Below, one piece after another: positions 52,121 through 61,608 of a stretch of 61,843 bases of DNA. Position 1 is the stretch's first letter. Each line of letters starts with the position of its first letter. A model generated the notes under the pieces. It did not search any database. It worked only from the letters and a program-made list of their open reading frames with translations, and was not told the origin of the DNA. Source of the DNA: an uncultured Gammaproteobacteria bacterium (lineage in GTDB: Bacteria; Pseudomonadota; Gammaproteobacteria; Arenicellales; JAANXG01); NCBI GenBank assembly GCA_947259705.1, contig CAMYNL010000017.1, forward strand, positions 1-61,843. The letters run 5' to 3'. Both the position numbers and the translations under genes were made by a program.

Positions 52121-52770
52121 TGTCGACCGACCCGCTTAGCGACGGCAATTCAAAGCTCCGCGCGCTGCTGTTCGACTTCGGCGGCGTAATAGCGGAGGAG
52201 GGCTTCCGCGATGGTCTGTACCGCATCGCCGGGCGCCAGGGCCTGGACCGCGAGATGGTCTACCGGGCCGGTGTGGATGCCGTCTACAGCTCCGGCTTCT
52301 GCCTCGGCTGGGGCAGCGAGGCCGACTTCTGGGCCGAGATGCGCCGATCCTTCCCGCTACCAGAGGATGACGCCACCATGACCCGCGAGATCCTCGCCCG
52401 CTTCGTGCTGCGCCGGGGCATGGTGAACACCGTGCGCCGCTACCGAGCCGCCGGCTATGTCTGCGGCCTGCTCAGCGACCACACCACCTGGCTGGATGAA
52501 CTCGACGCCCGCGACGGTTTCTACAAGGAATTCGACCGGCTCTACATCAGCTACCGCCTCGGCAAGGGTAAGCGCGACGCTACCCTTTTCGACGACGTCA
52601 TCAAAGACCTCGGCCACGCCCCGCAGCAGATTGCCTTCACCGACGACGACCCCGGCCACGTCCAACGCGCCAATGCCCGTGGCATGCAGGCCTTCGTGTT
52701 CGCAGACGAGTTCGACTGCCAGGCGCGCCTGGCCAAGCTGACCGGCTCCGGCGAGCGAGAACGCGCCTGA
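52120..52770 (+). CDS. HAD-superfamily hydrolase (GGVx subgroup), copy 2
   Basis: A 216-residue product with motif I LLFDFGGVIAEEGF (Asp19), GLLSDHTTWLDE, GKGKRDATLFDDV and IAFTDDDPGHVQRA. It is a full-length paralog of the HAD at 47013; identical motifs include GFCLG-x-GSEAD and FDRLYIS. The ATG at 52120 starts the homologous part. Together the two copies frame the ABC transporter operon at both ends, and the same strand is used throughout. Phosphatase or related activity on the imported compound is a hypothesis. Confidence 0.85.
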   Translation: MSTDPLSDGNSKLRALLFDFGGVIAEEGFRDGLYRIAGRQGLDREMVYRAGVDAVYSSGFCLGWGSEADFWAEMRRSFPLPEDDATMTREILARFVLRRGMVNTVRRYRAAGYVCGLLSDHTTWLDELDARDGFYKEFDRLYISYRLGKGKRDATLFDDVIKDLGHAPQQIAFTDDDPGHVQRANARGMQAFVFADEFDCQARLAKLTGSGERERA

Positions 52771-53069
52771 TCCCGGCCGGTCCCTTTCTCTGGGGTCAGA
52801 ATACGTAATTGAGAGCATGAGGGCGCGAGTCGGAAGCACCTTATCGTCTATCTGATCTGCTTAGCTTCGTGACAAAAGAATTTTGTGTCCGCAGAATAAC
52901 CATGGATTAACGGCATTGCGCATCCCGCGGGCTTGATCCCGTTCTCGGGCAGGTGGATGATGGCCACTCTGGCTCTAGGTAACCCTATGATGTGTTGCGT
53001 CATCACGGGATCTCTTATCGAACAGAACAAATGGGCTCTCCCTTTACTTGGGGTACGTCCGGAAGGATG

Positions 53070-53640
53070 CGTGATCGTTATAAATCAATGGGTTCGGGAT
53101 CTCTCAAATAGGCTGTGTATAGCGTTGTGCCTGGCCTGGCTAACAGTTTCTGATGTCGAAGCTGCGAAAAGTCACATGAACGTGTCTGCTTCAGATTTTG
53201 TCACCACTTGAAGTGGTGATTATCGATACTGGCCCACCTGTCAGATATGGTTTCGTTCGCAAGTCTCCCAGAGGAATTGAAGCAGATCCATTTACGATCA
53301 CCAAGAACAAAGTTCTTATCGTCACCGAGATTGATTGGGAGTACATATAAAGTAACGCCCAATACCACACGTCAATTGATCGTGAGAGTAAATCCGATTT
53401 CTACAGGAGCGCGTGTGCATACTTCACATTCGATGCTTGACTCCAATGGTAATGGCGGTGAGACCGAGGTATTTAATACGGGTTTTGTGGCCCCGTGACC
53501 TTCTGCACCCAGCACCATAGACGATTGGTTGCTTCTGGGAACGCCAAGTACAGATTTCGATGAAAATCCGATTGCCGGGCAACTTTGATTGATGTTTATC
53601 AGGGGATGCCTGGTTCGCGAGTAACGGATGCAACAGATTG
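53070..53640 (+). pseudogene. Decayed exported beta-rich protein
   Basis: Text typical of one protein is spread over three frames. A signal-like LSNRLCIALCLAWLTVSDVE (to TGA at 53209) comes first, then VVIIDTGPPVRYGFV, PRGIEADPFTITKNKVLIV and TEIDWEYI (to TAA 53348). Another frame then gives RQLIVRVNPISTGARVHTS and LDSNGNGGETEVFNTGFV, and a third gives TIDDWLLLGTPSTDFDENP. The WEY, DSNGNGG and GFV elements look like a beta-sandwich. Several shifts and stops show inactivation. The surrounding 52.8-53.9 kb is AT-rich. Confidence 0.55.
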
Positions 53641-53963
53641 AGTATATTCAATGGAAGCGGCCATTTGCTGGCCTGTCTATGGAGGCATAAGTATTGGTTC
53701 AGAGTGTTACGCAGTTGATTCGGGGTGCCTCTATATCCCGCGGGTGCTACGCAACCTAAGGAAATCGGTATAGAAACTATGCTCCCGGATTTCGTCAGGC
53801 TCCCGCGAGCTGTTCAAATCTGCGGGGTAGACAATAGTATTATTTCCCCGAAACTTCGGAAATGTCCCCGAGACTTCGAAATATGCGCTTACCGATACGG
53901 ACACCGGGGCGCGCATAGGACTTGGATTTATTCGCAAATTAGAATGCGAATTACGATCTCACC
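53641..53963. other. AT-rich gap before the glycosyltransferase
   Basis: No gene or clear promoter is recognised. The AT-rich character continues from the decayed gene on the left into the glycosyltransferase on the right. Confidence 0.4.
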
Positions 53964-55445
53964 ATGCACAGGACAATAAACAATACTGCGGTGCGAAACG
54001 GAGCTTACTGGCACGTCGCGTCTCTTGGCGTACTGCTGATCATCCTTGGCGGCCAACTTGCTCTCGCCTGGAGCCACGCGACGAAAACAATGGTCCCGGT
54101 TGGTGACGAGTATGATTATTACGATCGCGCCATGTATTTGGTTCAACATGGTGAGTTTCGACCGTTTAGCGAGATAGACCGACAGATCGTGGATGGCGAA
54201 GTATTCGGATATGGGAACTTCCGTCCCCCTGGGTACCCTGTAATCCTGGCCTTGACGGGTCTCGACGCACCGACTTTTTTGCAGCTCCGCAGGCGAATGG
54301 TTGTAATCCAGTCTTTCGCCATCGCTTTGGTCGTGATCTGCCTTTACGTGGGCATCTCAGCTATGATTGGAGACCCGCGTTGGCTCCTTGCTGTCAGCGT
54401 CGTGCTGGGGGTGCAACCTTGGTGTTTTGAATTCTCGAGCTTCCTTATCACGGAATCACTGACAGCATCCCTCTGCGGTTTGGCCTTGATCGGTCTTGCG
54501 CTGTTTGTAGTTCAAGAGAACCGCGGCCGGAGTATCTTGTGGTTCGCCGCAGCTGTTGCGCTGTTTAGTCTGTCATTCATGTTACGCCCCGAGATGATTG
54601 TATTGGTGCCCGCGTTGGTTATCTTCGCAATCATCCTGAGGACGCGACAGCCGCAAGAGGTCACGATATTGTCGCTTGTTGCTCTCATGATATTCCTTAT
54701 GTTTGTCGCAGCTAACGTGGCCTATCGTATTCAGATCGAGGGGCGGCCAGCCATTTTCGGCGAGTTTGTTCACCGCGCCCCCGGCCTTCACGAATGGAGT
54801 AAGACCTGGATCGGAACTCAAAAGCTCCGTCATGCAGCGGTCTACGACGGCTACAAGGGTGCGTTTGACCCCGAACGACTTCCAGATCGAGCTTTTGCGG
54901 ATGACACCGAACGCCGTCATATCTTGTCGGCCTACCAGAGGCTCCAAGACAGCAAGGAATATGATGAGGAGGTAGACAATGCTTTCCAGATTATGGCGAG
55001 AAAGCGAATGAGCGACAGCTGGTTAATGAATGTTGTTGCAGTGAGACTTTGGAATGTTGGGAACCTATGGCTCAATTTGGAAACGAATAGCCAGCTGCTC
55101 GATTTTCTTTCTCTCTTTTCCCCTACACTGCGAAAGGCATTGCTCGCCTGCCTGCTCGTATTGAAGATTGGTCTTGTATTCGGTGCGATAAGTGCGATAC
55201 CGATGCTCCATCGAAACTTGAAGGAGCGTCCGCCGATATGGTGTGATTATCTCACGATGCTTGCTCTCGTTTTCATTGTTGTACGGTCATTGCTGATCGG
55301 AGTGATAATTGGAGAGTATCTTCACAGATATATGACGCCTGCATGGCCGGCGTTGCTATGGTGTTCCGTGTATTCGTATGCATCGGCACTCGCCCGGCTC
55401 GGAGGACAACGGTCAGTGACAACCAGCACGTTGGCCTCGAGGTGA
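53964..55445 (+). CDS. GT-C glycosyltransferase (ArnT/PMT-like) membrane protein
   Basis: A 493-residue polytopic protein with about 11-12 helices. The first periplasmic loop has the acidic pair of the GT-C fold (VGDEYDYYDRAMYLV) followed by FRPPGYPVILAL, a recurring feature of PMT/ArnT-like enzymes that use polyprenyl-phosphate sugars. A long hydrophilic segment (about residues 275-345) precedes the last helices. The reaction would add a sugar to lipid, polysaccharide or protein in the periplasm; acceptor unknown. The gene is more AT-rich than typical for the window, consistent with acquired cell-surface genes. No other glycan genes are next to it. Confidence 0.75.
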   Translation: MHRTINNTAVRNGAYWHVASLGVLLIILGGQLALAWSHATKTMVPVGDEYDYYDRAMYLVQHGEFRPFSEIDRQIVDGEVFGYGNFRPPGYPVILALTGLDAPTFLQLRRRMVVIQSFAIALVVICLYVGISAMIGDPRWLLAVSVVLGVQPWCFEFSSFLITESLTASLCGLALIGLALFVVQENRGRSILWFAAAVALFSLSFMLRPEMIVLVPALVIFAIILRTRQPQEVTILSLVALMIFLMFVAANVAYRIQIEGRPAIFGEFVHRAPGLHEWSKTWIGTQKLRHAAVYDGYKGAFDPERLPDRAFADDTERRHILSAYQRLQDSKEYDEEVDNAFQIMARKRMSDSWLMNVVAVRLWNVGNLWLNLETNSQLLDFLSLFSPTLRKALLACLLVLKIGLVFGAISAIPMLHRNLKERPPIWCDYLTMLALVFIVVRSLLIGVIIGEYLHRYMTPAWPALLWCSVYSYASALARLGGQRSVTTSTLASR

Positions 55446-55754
55446 AGACTGCCGGGCCGATGCGTTTGAATTTCTGTATTTCTGGGGATTTCTTATATTT
55501 CTGGGGACACAGTACTAATTTCAAGGGAGCGGAGGCGATATGGAATCAACTCTATTTGTCTCTTAGACTACGCGGAACTGCAACATGGAAATAGGTATGT
55601 CTTTCGAATATTGACCCAGAGTATGGAAATGACAATGAAAATCTGAAGCTCGGTGCTTGTCATCTGTCCAGACACGTCAGAAACTGGAACCGACGAACTG
55701 AAAGATGCCTAGGGAGTGGTAGCACCTCTTCGGCCACAGCAACTCAACAACGAG
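55446..55754. other. Gap with a repeated TATTTCTGGGGA
   Basis: TATTTCTGGGGA occurs at 55477-55488 and again at 55496-55507, the second continuing CACAGTACTAATTTC. This TTCTGGGGACACAGTAC-like text resembles short intergenic elements often seen in GC-rich proteobacteria. No gene is recognised. Confidence 0.5.
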
Positions 55755-56144
55755 ATGATTAACAGCATGCCAACTGAAGATTGCTTGTTTTGTCAACCGA
55801 CTGACGAGGAGATCGTGATATTCAACGACCTTTGTTACGGGCGATGGGACAGCTACCCGGTCACTGCTGGGCACATGCTCCTGGTTCCCTTCAGGCATGT
55901 TCCGGATTACTTTCATGCCGATGCAGAGGAGAAATTCGCGTTGTGGGAGTTGCTGGAACGAGCGAGGGAGGTAATCCGTGAGCGGTTCAAGCCGGGTGGC
56001 TTCAACGTCGGCATCAATATCGGCAGCGCGGCGGGGCAGTCCATCTTTCATCTCCACGTCCATGTCATACCCCGTTACGTCGGCGATGTTCATGATCCGA
56101 AGGGTGGAGTGAGAGGGGTGATTCCCGGGAAGCAGAAGTATTAA
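55755..56144 (+). CDS. HIT-family nucleotide hydrolase/transferase
   Basis: A 129-residue cytosolic protein with the histidine triad HLHVHVIPRY near residues 99-108 and an N-terminal CLFCQ pair. Other conserved parts are YPVTAGHMLLVPFRHV and FNVGINIGSAAGQSIFH. HIT enzymes hydrolyse or transfer nucleoside monophosphates (for example Ap4A or AMP-conjugates). The ATG at 55755 is chosen because an upstream part of the frame lacks HIT homology. Its neighbours give no functional hint. Confidence 0.9.
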   Translation: MINSMPTEDCLFCQPTDEEIVIFNDLCYGRWDSYPVTAGHMLLVPFRHVPDYFHADAEEKFALWELLERAREVIRERFKPGGFNVGINIGSAAGQSIFHLHVHVIPRYVGDVHDPKGGVRGVIPGKQKY

Positions 56145-56151
56145 TGCCTGA

Positions 56152-56680
56152 TGGACGATGTCACCGCCCTGGCGATCGTCGCCGCCGACTGGGGTGAGGA
56201 ACGGAAAAAGCGTGCGCTGTATGTCGCGCGATAAGCGGACGGCTGGAAGGTCTCCGGCCAGCTGCCGCCGCCCGCGAGAGCGCAATCGAGGCCGTGGAAA
56301 AAATGACCTGGCCGCGGAGGCTCAACATCGAACTGTGCAACCTCGACTGCGCCCGGCAATCGGAAGACGACTTCGATGCCCTGCTTACCGCGGGCGTGCT
56401 GCTGCGCTTGGTGCTGGAAGGCCTGCCGCTCTCCGTCGAACCGGTGGACCCGCGGTCGGAAGGCGGGATCCTGGCCACCGGTGGTATCAGTCCTCAGTTA
56501 CCGCGACGATTATTCAATGCCGGTAGCACTAGTTTCGTGGCAGAGAACCGGAAGACTTGCCTGATATTTCCAGGGAAACAATATCATGGTCGAGGGCAAT
56601 GCCGCGCGAATCAGGACCCCGGTATGTCTATCCTGCTCGACACAGGTTCTTGGAGTTTGGCTCAGGTATTGTATTCCTAA
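56152..56680 (+). pseudogene. Possible frameshifted hypothetical gene
   Basis: ATG 56152 opens DDVTALAIVAADWGEERKKR (stop TAA at about 56234). After a shift the sequence IEAVEKMTWPRRLNIELCN, then LDCARQSEDDFDALLTAGVLL, reads as plausible protein up to about 56490. I do not recognise a family. The reading looks like one gene split by a frameshift, but it may also be unrelated open frames. Confidence 0.3.
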
Positions 56681-57309
56681 AATTCAAGGCAAAAAAACGC
56701 CCCGTGACGCCGGTATCTGCGCCACGAGGCATAGTGTCGGAGTTGGCTACGTCTCCGTATTCTTCAGCGGCGTCGGGCCGCTACTTCAAGACACGTCGTC
56801 ACGCGCGGGTATTGTCCCGGCCGATGGTACTGTGGGGACGGTCTGTAAATGGGTGAGCCGTTTGAGGCGGTGGACGGGCGTGCTTCTTATTGTTCCTCCT
56901 CCTGGTCGCCTCTGCAGCATCGCCGGGAGGCGCCCGGCTGATCTTGTTGACTGTAGGAAATCAGGTTTCCGCAGGGTTTTCGGGCAATATTTCTGGCTAC
57001 AATGTCCTGGACAGCATAGGGGGATACTGCATCAAGAGTGTTTCAGCCAGTGGTGAATTTGTTTCAGCTCTGTAACAGCAAGACCGTCGACCACGTTACG
57101 GAACTTGAACGCTTTCGGCGGGTAATGCTGCACTGCAATAGACTACTGAAGATCAAGCTGTTCCAGCACCGCGAAGGACACCACACCGTCACCATCACAA
57201 TGTCCGGTCCGCCGGGCATCGGGTGGGCGACAGGTATAGCGTCCCCGAACGCGTCGATTGCGGTGGGGTACAATCATCTGCATATCAGTCGTCGTCCACG
57301 GGGGAAACA
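56681..57309. other. Gap before the 26-residue repeat protein
   Basis: No recognisable gene. A -10-like TACAAT at 57269-57274 lies 36 bases before the next start, without a clear -35 element. Confidence 0.4.
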
Positions 57310-59013
57310 TTGGGAATCCAGGATTGGTTCAAGCAGCGGCGCAAGACCAGCGTGCCAGAGGATTTGCCTGTCGTTGACAAGACCACGACTACCCTTGTCG
57401 AGCCCGGGCCGGAAGCGGTTGTTTCGCCGGTGCCTGAATCACGGCCCGGTCCCGTTGACATCGCAGCCACGGAGCGGGACGAGAAACGGGCGTTGGCGGC
57501 GTTGAGCGAGATCGACGATAGTGACTTGCTCGCGGAGATCGCTGGCACGGCAACGCTTGCCGCTGTCAGGAAATGCGCCATCGATCGACTGGTTGACGAC
57601 GAGGTCCTGACGGAAATCGCCGGGTCAGACTCCGATGCCGGCGTGCGCCAGCGCGCGGTAAAGCGCATCGTCTCCCCTGAAGCACTGGTCCGGTTCGCCG
57701 CCGCCACCGGGGATGTTGCGCTGGGCAAGACTGCGGTGCGTCGACTGAGGACCCCGGCTCTGCTGGCCCAGGTCGCCGGCAGCGCCGAGCAGCGGGCGGT
57801 GGCGCAGTATGCTGTGGCCGCTATTGATGACCAGCAACTACTCAAGGATATCGCCCTGGCGGCAGATGATGCGGCCGTGGCCAAGGCGGCGGTGAAACGG
57901 CTCAGCGACCAGGCCCTATTGGCGCAGGTCACCGAGTCCGGCGTGGATGAACTCGTCTGCCGCGCGGCGTTGAAGAAACTGAATGATGAGGGCCTGCTTG
58001 TAGATGTCGTGCTGCACGAGGGCGCGACCGGTGTGCGGCGCCGCGCCGCCGAGAAGCTGAGCGATCCCGTCGCGCTGGTGAAGATCCTGACCACTGAACC
58101 GGACGCCGAGGTGCGGCAGGCGGTGCTGGCGCGGGTCGACGACGAGGAGGCGCTGTTCGCGGTGGCGGCTAGCGACCCGGAATCGGAGCTGCGCCTGGCG
58201 GCTGCCGACAGGATTGAACAGGATGAGATGCTAAGTCGGCTGGTTACCGAAAGCACTTATGAGGACGCGCGGCTGGCGGCGGTGCGGCGGGTTCAAGACC
58301 GCGGTGTGCTGACCGAGATCGCGAAGACCGATAGCGACGAGCAGGTGCGCTGTGCCGCCGCTCACCGGGTGCGAACACGCGCCATGCTCATCGATATTGC
58401 CGAGAACGGATTTCATGCCGACGCACGCGCGATCGCAGTGCGAAAGCTCAAGGACAGATCACACATGGGGGATATCGCCAAGCACGACGCTGATCCCAAG
58501 GTGCGCGAGGCGGCGGTCCGCAAGCTCGACGACCAGGAACGGCTCTGTGCCATTGCCCGCATGGATGACGAGTGGCGCGTGCGCTGCGCGGCGGTGGAGC
58601 GGATGCGCAATACTGAGGAGCTGAGCCAGCACGCCAAGAACGATGACCACTGGCAGGTACGGGCGGCCGCGGTGGCCCATGTCAAGGATCGCGCGACGCT
58701 GGTGAACCGCGCAAAATGGGACAAGGCCTGGCAGGTACGCAAGGCCGCCGTCAAGGTGCTCGATGACCAGGCTGTCGTCGCCAATCGGGCAAAGAACGAC
58801 GAGGACTGGGGTGTACGCCGCGAGGCGGTGCGCAGGTTGAACGACCAGGCCCTGTTGACCAACCGTGCTCAGTACGACGAGGACGCCCGTGTTCGATGTG
58901 CCGCCGTGACACGACTCGATGATAAAGAGGTTCTGGCCGGGATCGCGGAGAGCGACCCTGATGATTCGGTGCGGGCGGAAGCCGCCTGCCGTCTGGGGAC
59001 CCTCAACAGCTGA
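57310..59013 (+). CDS. Cytosolic protein of nineteen 26-residue HEAT-like repeats
   Basis: A 567-residue protein when started at TTG 57310 (GGGGGAAA upstream), beginning GIQDWFKQRRKT; no ATG is better placed. After a Pro/Thr-rich linker, nineteen units of exactly 26 residues follow from about residue 72 to the end, with the pattern LLxxIAxxDxDxxVRxAAVxRLxDx. Examples are EVLTEIAGSDSDAGVRQRAV and ALLTNRAQYDEDARVRCAAV. The periodic Arg and Asp in each unit would build a superhelix like HEAT or PBS-lyase-type repeats. Such proteins scaffold partners; no partner is adjacent. No signal peptide. Confidence 0.8.
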   Translation: MGIQDWFKQRRKTSVPEDLPVVDKTTTTLVEPGPEAVVSPVPESRPGPVDIAATERDEKRALAALSEIDDSDLLAEIAGTATLAAVRKCAIDRLVDDEVLTEIAGSDSDAGVRQRAVKRIVSPEALVRFAAATGDVALGKTAVRRLRTPALLAQVAGSAEQRAVAQYAVAAIDDQQLLKDIALAADDAAVAKAAVKRLSDQALLAQVTESGVDELVCRAALKKLNDEGLLVDVVLHEGATGVRRRAAEKLSDPVALVKILTTEPDAEVRQAVLARVDDEEALFAVAASDPESELRLAAADRIEQDEMLSRLVTESTYEDARLAAVRRVQDRGVLTEIAKTDSDEQVRCAAAHRVRTRAMLIDIAENGFHADARAIAVRKLKDRSHMGDIAKHDADPKVREAAVRKLDDQERLCAIARMDDEWRVRCAAVERMRNTEELSQHAKNDDHWQVRAAAVAHVKDRATLVNRAKWDKAWQVRKAAVKVLDDQAVVANRAKNDEDWGVRREAVRRLNDQALLTNRAQYDEDARVRCAAVTRLDDKEVLAGIAESDPDDSVRAEAACRLGTLNS

Positions 59014-59376
59014 GGGGGGTAGTGTACCTATTTTGCAGCGGGGAGCCGAAGGTCACGGCGGCCGCGAAATCGATACGAGCAGAGTGTCCCCGTGTTCCGG
59101 TCCACCACGCCGAAAGTCCCGATGATGGGGCGTGGAAATAGGTCTTGTGCCCCGTCATTGCCCCCCGTAGCCGCCGCGGTCGGGAAGTCGAGATAAGTGT
59201 CATTTCCCTTTATTCCCGTTTTGTGGAGCTCCTTCGTAAACCGTCTATAGTCAGTAAGACCTCTCGCGGAAGGTCATCGTCACCGGGTCCGTCGACAAGG
59301 GGGGGGCGGGCCAGGTCAGCAGCCGGGGACACCCGGCTACAATACCTGATAACCACTTAATCATGGGAGACCTCGC
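59014..59376. other. Gap upstream of pilU
   Basis: No gene recognised. A TACAAT at 59338-59343 could be the -10 element for pilU, followed by GGGAGA before the GTG start. Confidence 0.4.
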
Positions 59377-60594
59377 GTGGAGTTTCGCGATTACCTGAAA
59401 ATCATGGTGATGAAGGAGGGCTCGGACCTCTATCTGTCGACCGGGGCGCGCGCCAGCGTCAAGATCCACGGTGCGATGCGTGCGCTCGAAAAGGAGCCGC
59501 TGCCGGTAGGGCGGGTCAAGCAGATTGCCTATGAACTGATGAATGAGGGGCAGACGGCGGAGTTCGAGCAAAAACCCGAGATGAATCTCGCGGTATCCGA
59601 GTCCGGCGTCGGGCGCTTCCGGGTCAATATATTCAAGCAACGCAACGAGGTGTCCATGGTGGTGCGTCACATCCACACCGAGATCCCGGACATGGCGTCG
59701 CTGGGATTGCCGGATGTGCTGCGGCAGCTGATCATGGTCAAACGGGGACTGGTGCTGTTCGTCGGCGCCACCGGATCGGGCAAATCGACCTCCCTGGCAT
59801 CGCTGATCGACTACCGGAACACCCACAGCGCCGGGCACATCATTACCATCGAGGACCCCATCGAGTTCATGCACCGCCACAAGAAGTCAGTCGTCAATCA
59901 GCGCGAGATCGGTATGGACACCGAAAGCTATGAGGACGCATTGAAAAATACCCTGCGTCAGGCCCCCGACGTCATCCTGATTGGAGAGATCCGGGACCGG
60001 GAAACCATGGAACACGCGCTCACCTTCGCGGAGACCGGCCACCTCGCCATATCGACCCTGCACAGCAACAATGCCAATCAGGCGCTGGACCGTATCATCA
60101 ACTTCTTTCCCATCGACCGGCGCCAGCAGTTACTGACTGACCTGTCACTGAACCTGCAGGCCGTCGTTTCGCAGCGCCTGCTGCCGACGGTGGATGGCAG
60201 GAGGGCGGCGGCAATCGAGGTGTTGCTCGGCACGCCGCGGGTGCGGGACCTGGTTCGCCGCGGCGAGGTACAGGAGATCAAGGAGACCATGGAAAAATCC
60301 GAGCATCTAGGGATGCAGACCTTCGATGGCGCGGTATACCGGCTCTACCAGGAGGGCAGGATCACGCTCGAAGAAGCAATGCGCAACGCCGACTCTCAGA
60401 ATAACCTGCGGGTACGGATCGGGCAGTCCGGAGCGGAGCCGGCGGCGCCGGCGGTGGAGAGCAGCGAGCAGCCGGTCGCCCGGGCGCCGGAAGAAACGGA
60501 GAAGGCACCCGAAACCAGGCTTGAGTTCGGGCTGGTCGGTGATTCCAGCAGCGACGGGCCCGTCGATTTTGCGCGACCCGAAGCCGTCGCCTGA
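59377..60594 (+). CDS. pilU: Type IV pilus retraction ATPase paralog PilU
   Basis: A 405-residue hexameric motor ATPase of the PilT/PilU group. Walker A GATGSGKST is at residues 130-138, the Asp box at FMHRHKKSVVNQREIG, Walker B as DVILIGEIRD and a His box HLAISTLHSNNA. PilU rather than PilT is indicated by GMQTFDGAVYRLYQEGRI followed by LEEAMRNADSQNNLRVRI and by the long Pro/Glu-rich tail. PilU assists retraction together with PilT, which is not in this window. GTG 59377 is the start, with GGGAGA upstream. No other pilus genes are adjacent. Confidence 0.92.
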   Translation: MEFRDYLKIMVMKEGSDLYLSTGARASVKIHGAMRALEKEPLPVGRVKQIAYELMNEGQTAEFEQKPEMNLAVSESGVGRFRVNIFKQRNEVSMVVRHIHTEIPDMASLGLPDVLRQLIMVKRGLVLFVGATGSGKSTSLASLIDYRNTHSAGHIITIEDPIEFMHRHKKSVVNQREIGMDTESYEDALKNTLRQAPDVILIGEIRDRETMEHALTFAETGHLAISTLHSNNANQALDRIINFFPIDRRQQLLTDLSLNLQAVVSQRLLPTVDGRRAAAIEVLLGTPRVRDLVRRGEVQEIKETMEKSEHLGMQTFDGAVYRLYQEGRITLEEAMRNADSQNNLRVRIGQSGAEPAAPAVESSEQPVARAPEETEKAPETRLEFGLVGDSSSDGPVDFARPEAVA

Positions 60595-60738
60595 GAGTGT
60601 AATCGGAGGATCCAATAATCGAAGGGTGATCGACGGACACGAATCCAAGGTCACAACACGCCATCTCACCGCGCACTGAACGGCCGGAACGCGAGGATAA
60701 AGCAACGCCGTGCCGCCGGACGTCGGCGGAGAGTTAAG

Positions 60739-60744
60739 TATACT
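60739..60744 (+). promoter_or_regulatory. TATACT -10 element before the sodium channel gene
   Basis: TATACT lies about 31 bases before the ATG, with CGGAGA as ribosome-binding site between; no good -35 is seen 17 bases upstream. Confidence 0.4.
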
Positions 60745-60774
60745 GTCCCCGTTTAGGTTTCGGAGACGTACGAC

Positions 60775-61608
60775 ATGAGCATGGCAGTTCCCTCGCGGCG
60801 GCGGGTCGCCGCGTGGATCGAGTCCCCGCGGGTACAACGGTTCATCATCACCCTGATCGTGATCAATGCCATTACTCTGGGTCTGGAGACCTCCGACTCC
60901 GTCATGGTTCATTGGGGCGGACCGCTGGTGGCGCTCGACCGTCTGATCCTGATGATTTTCGTGGTGGAGATCGCGCTGCGGCTCTATGGCCACGGTTTTC
61001 GCTTTTTTCGCGATCCCTGGAGCGTTTTCGACTTCACCATCGTCAGCATCGCACTGATCCCCGCCGCCGGGCCATTCGCAGTACTGAGAGCGCTGCGTAT
61101 CCTGCGTGTGCTGCGCCTGATATCCATGGTCCCGCAGTTGCGTTTCGTGGTGGAGGCGCTGCTCAAGGCCGTACCGGGCATCGCCGCCATCGCCGGGCTG
61201 ATGGTCATCCTCTACTACGTGTTCGCGGTCATGGCCACCGGCCTGTTCGGCGATACGCACCCACAGTGGTTCGGCTCGGTGGGAGCCTCCATGTTTAGCC
61301 TGTTCCAGATCATGACCCTGGAGAGCTGGTCCATGGGGATCGTGCGACCGCTGATGGAGAGCCATCCCTATGCGTGGGCCTTCTTCGTCCCCTTCATTCT
61401 CGTGGCCACCTTTACCATCCTAAATCTGTTCATCGCAATCATCGTCAACACCATGCAGACCATGCATGATAGTGCACATCGGGAGGAGCAGGCGGTCATC
61501 GAGGGCGCGATAAAGGAAGAAGGAGTCCACATCGAGGACGAACTGCGGGCACTGCGCGTGGAGATCGCTGCGCTGCGCGCCGACCTGCGGTCCGGTTCAA
61601 TGCCGTGA
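60775..61608 (+). CDS. NaChBac-type voltage-gated sodium channel
   Basis: A 277-residue six-helix channel subunit that forms homotetramers in the membrane. The S4 voltage sensor has Arg105, Arg108, Arg111 and Arg114 (LRALRILRVLRL). The selectivity filter is TLESWSM (residues 181-187), the exact NaChBac/NavMs sequence, which selects Na+. S5-S6 and a C-terminal coiled coil (about residues 232-270) complete the architecture. In bacteria these channels take part in motility, pH or osmotic responses, often in marine or alkaliphilic species. CGGAGA precedes the ATG. It follows pilU but is independent. Confidence 0.94.
   Translation: MSMAVPSRRRVAAWIESPRVQRFIITLIVINAITLGLETSDSVMVHWGGPLVALDRLILMIFVVEIALRLYGHGFRFFRDPWSVFDFTIVSIALIPAAGPFAVLRALRILRVLRLISMVPQLRFVVEALLKAVPGIAAIAGLMVILYYVFAVMATGLFGDTHPQWFGSVGASMFSLFQIMTLESWSMGIVRPLMESHPYAWAFFVPFILVATFTILNLFIAIIVNTMQTMHDSAHREEQAVIEGAIKEEGVHIEDELRALRVEIAALRADLRSGSMP

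Noticed and set aside
56586-57056. Plus-strand frame of 156 codons
   Set aside because: Cys/Arg-rich translation with no start signal or family features.
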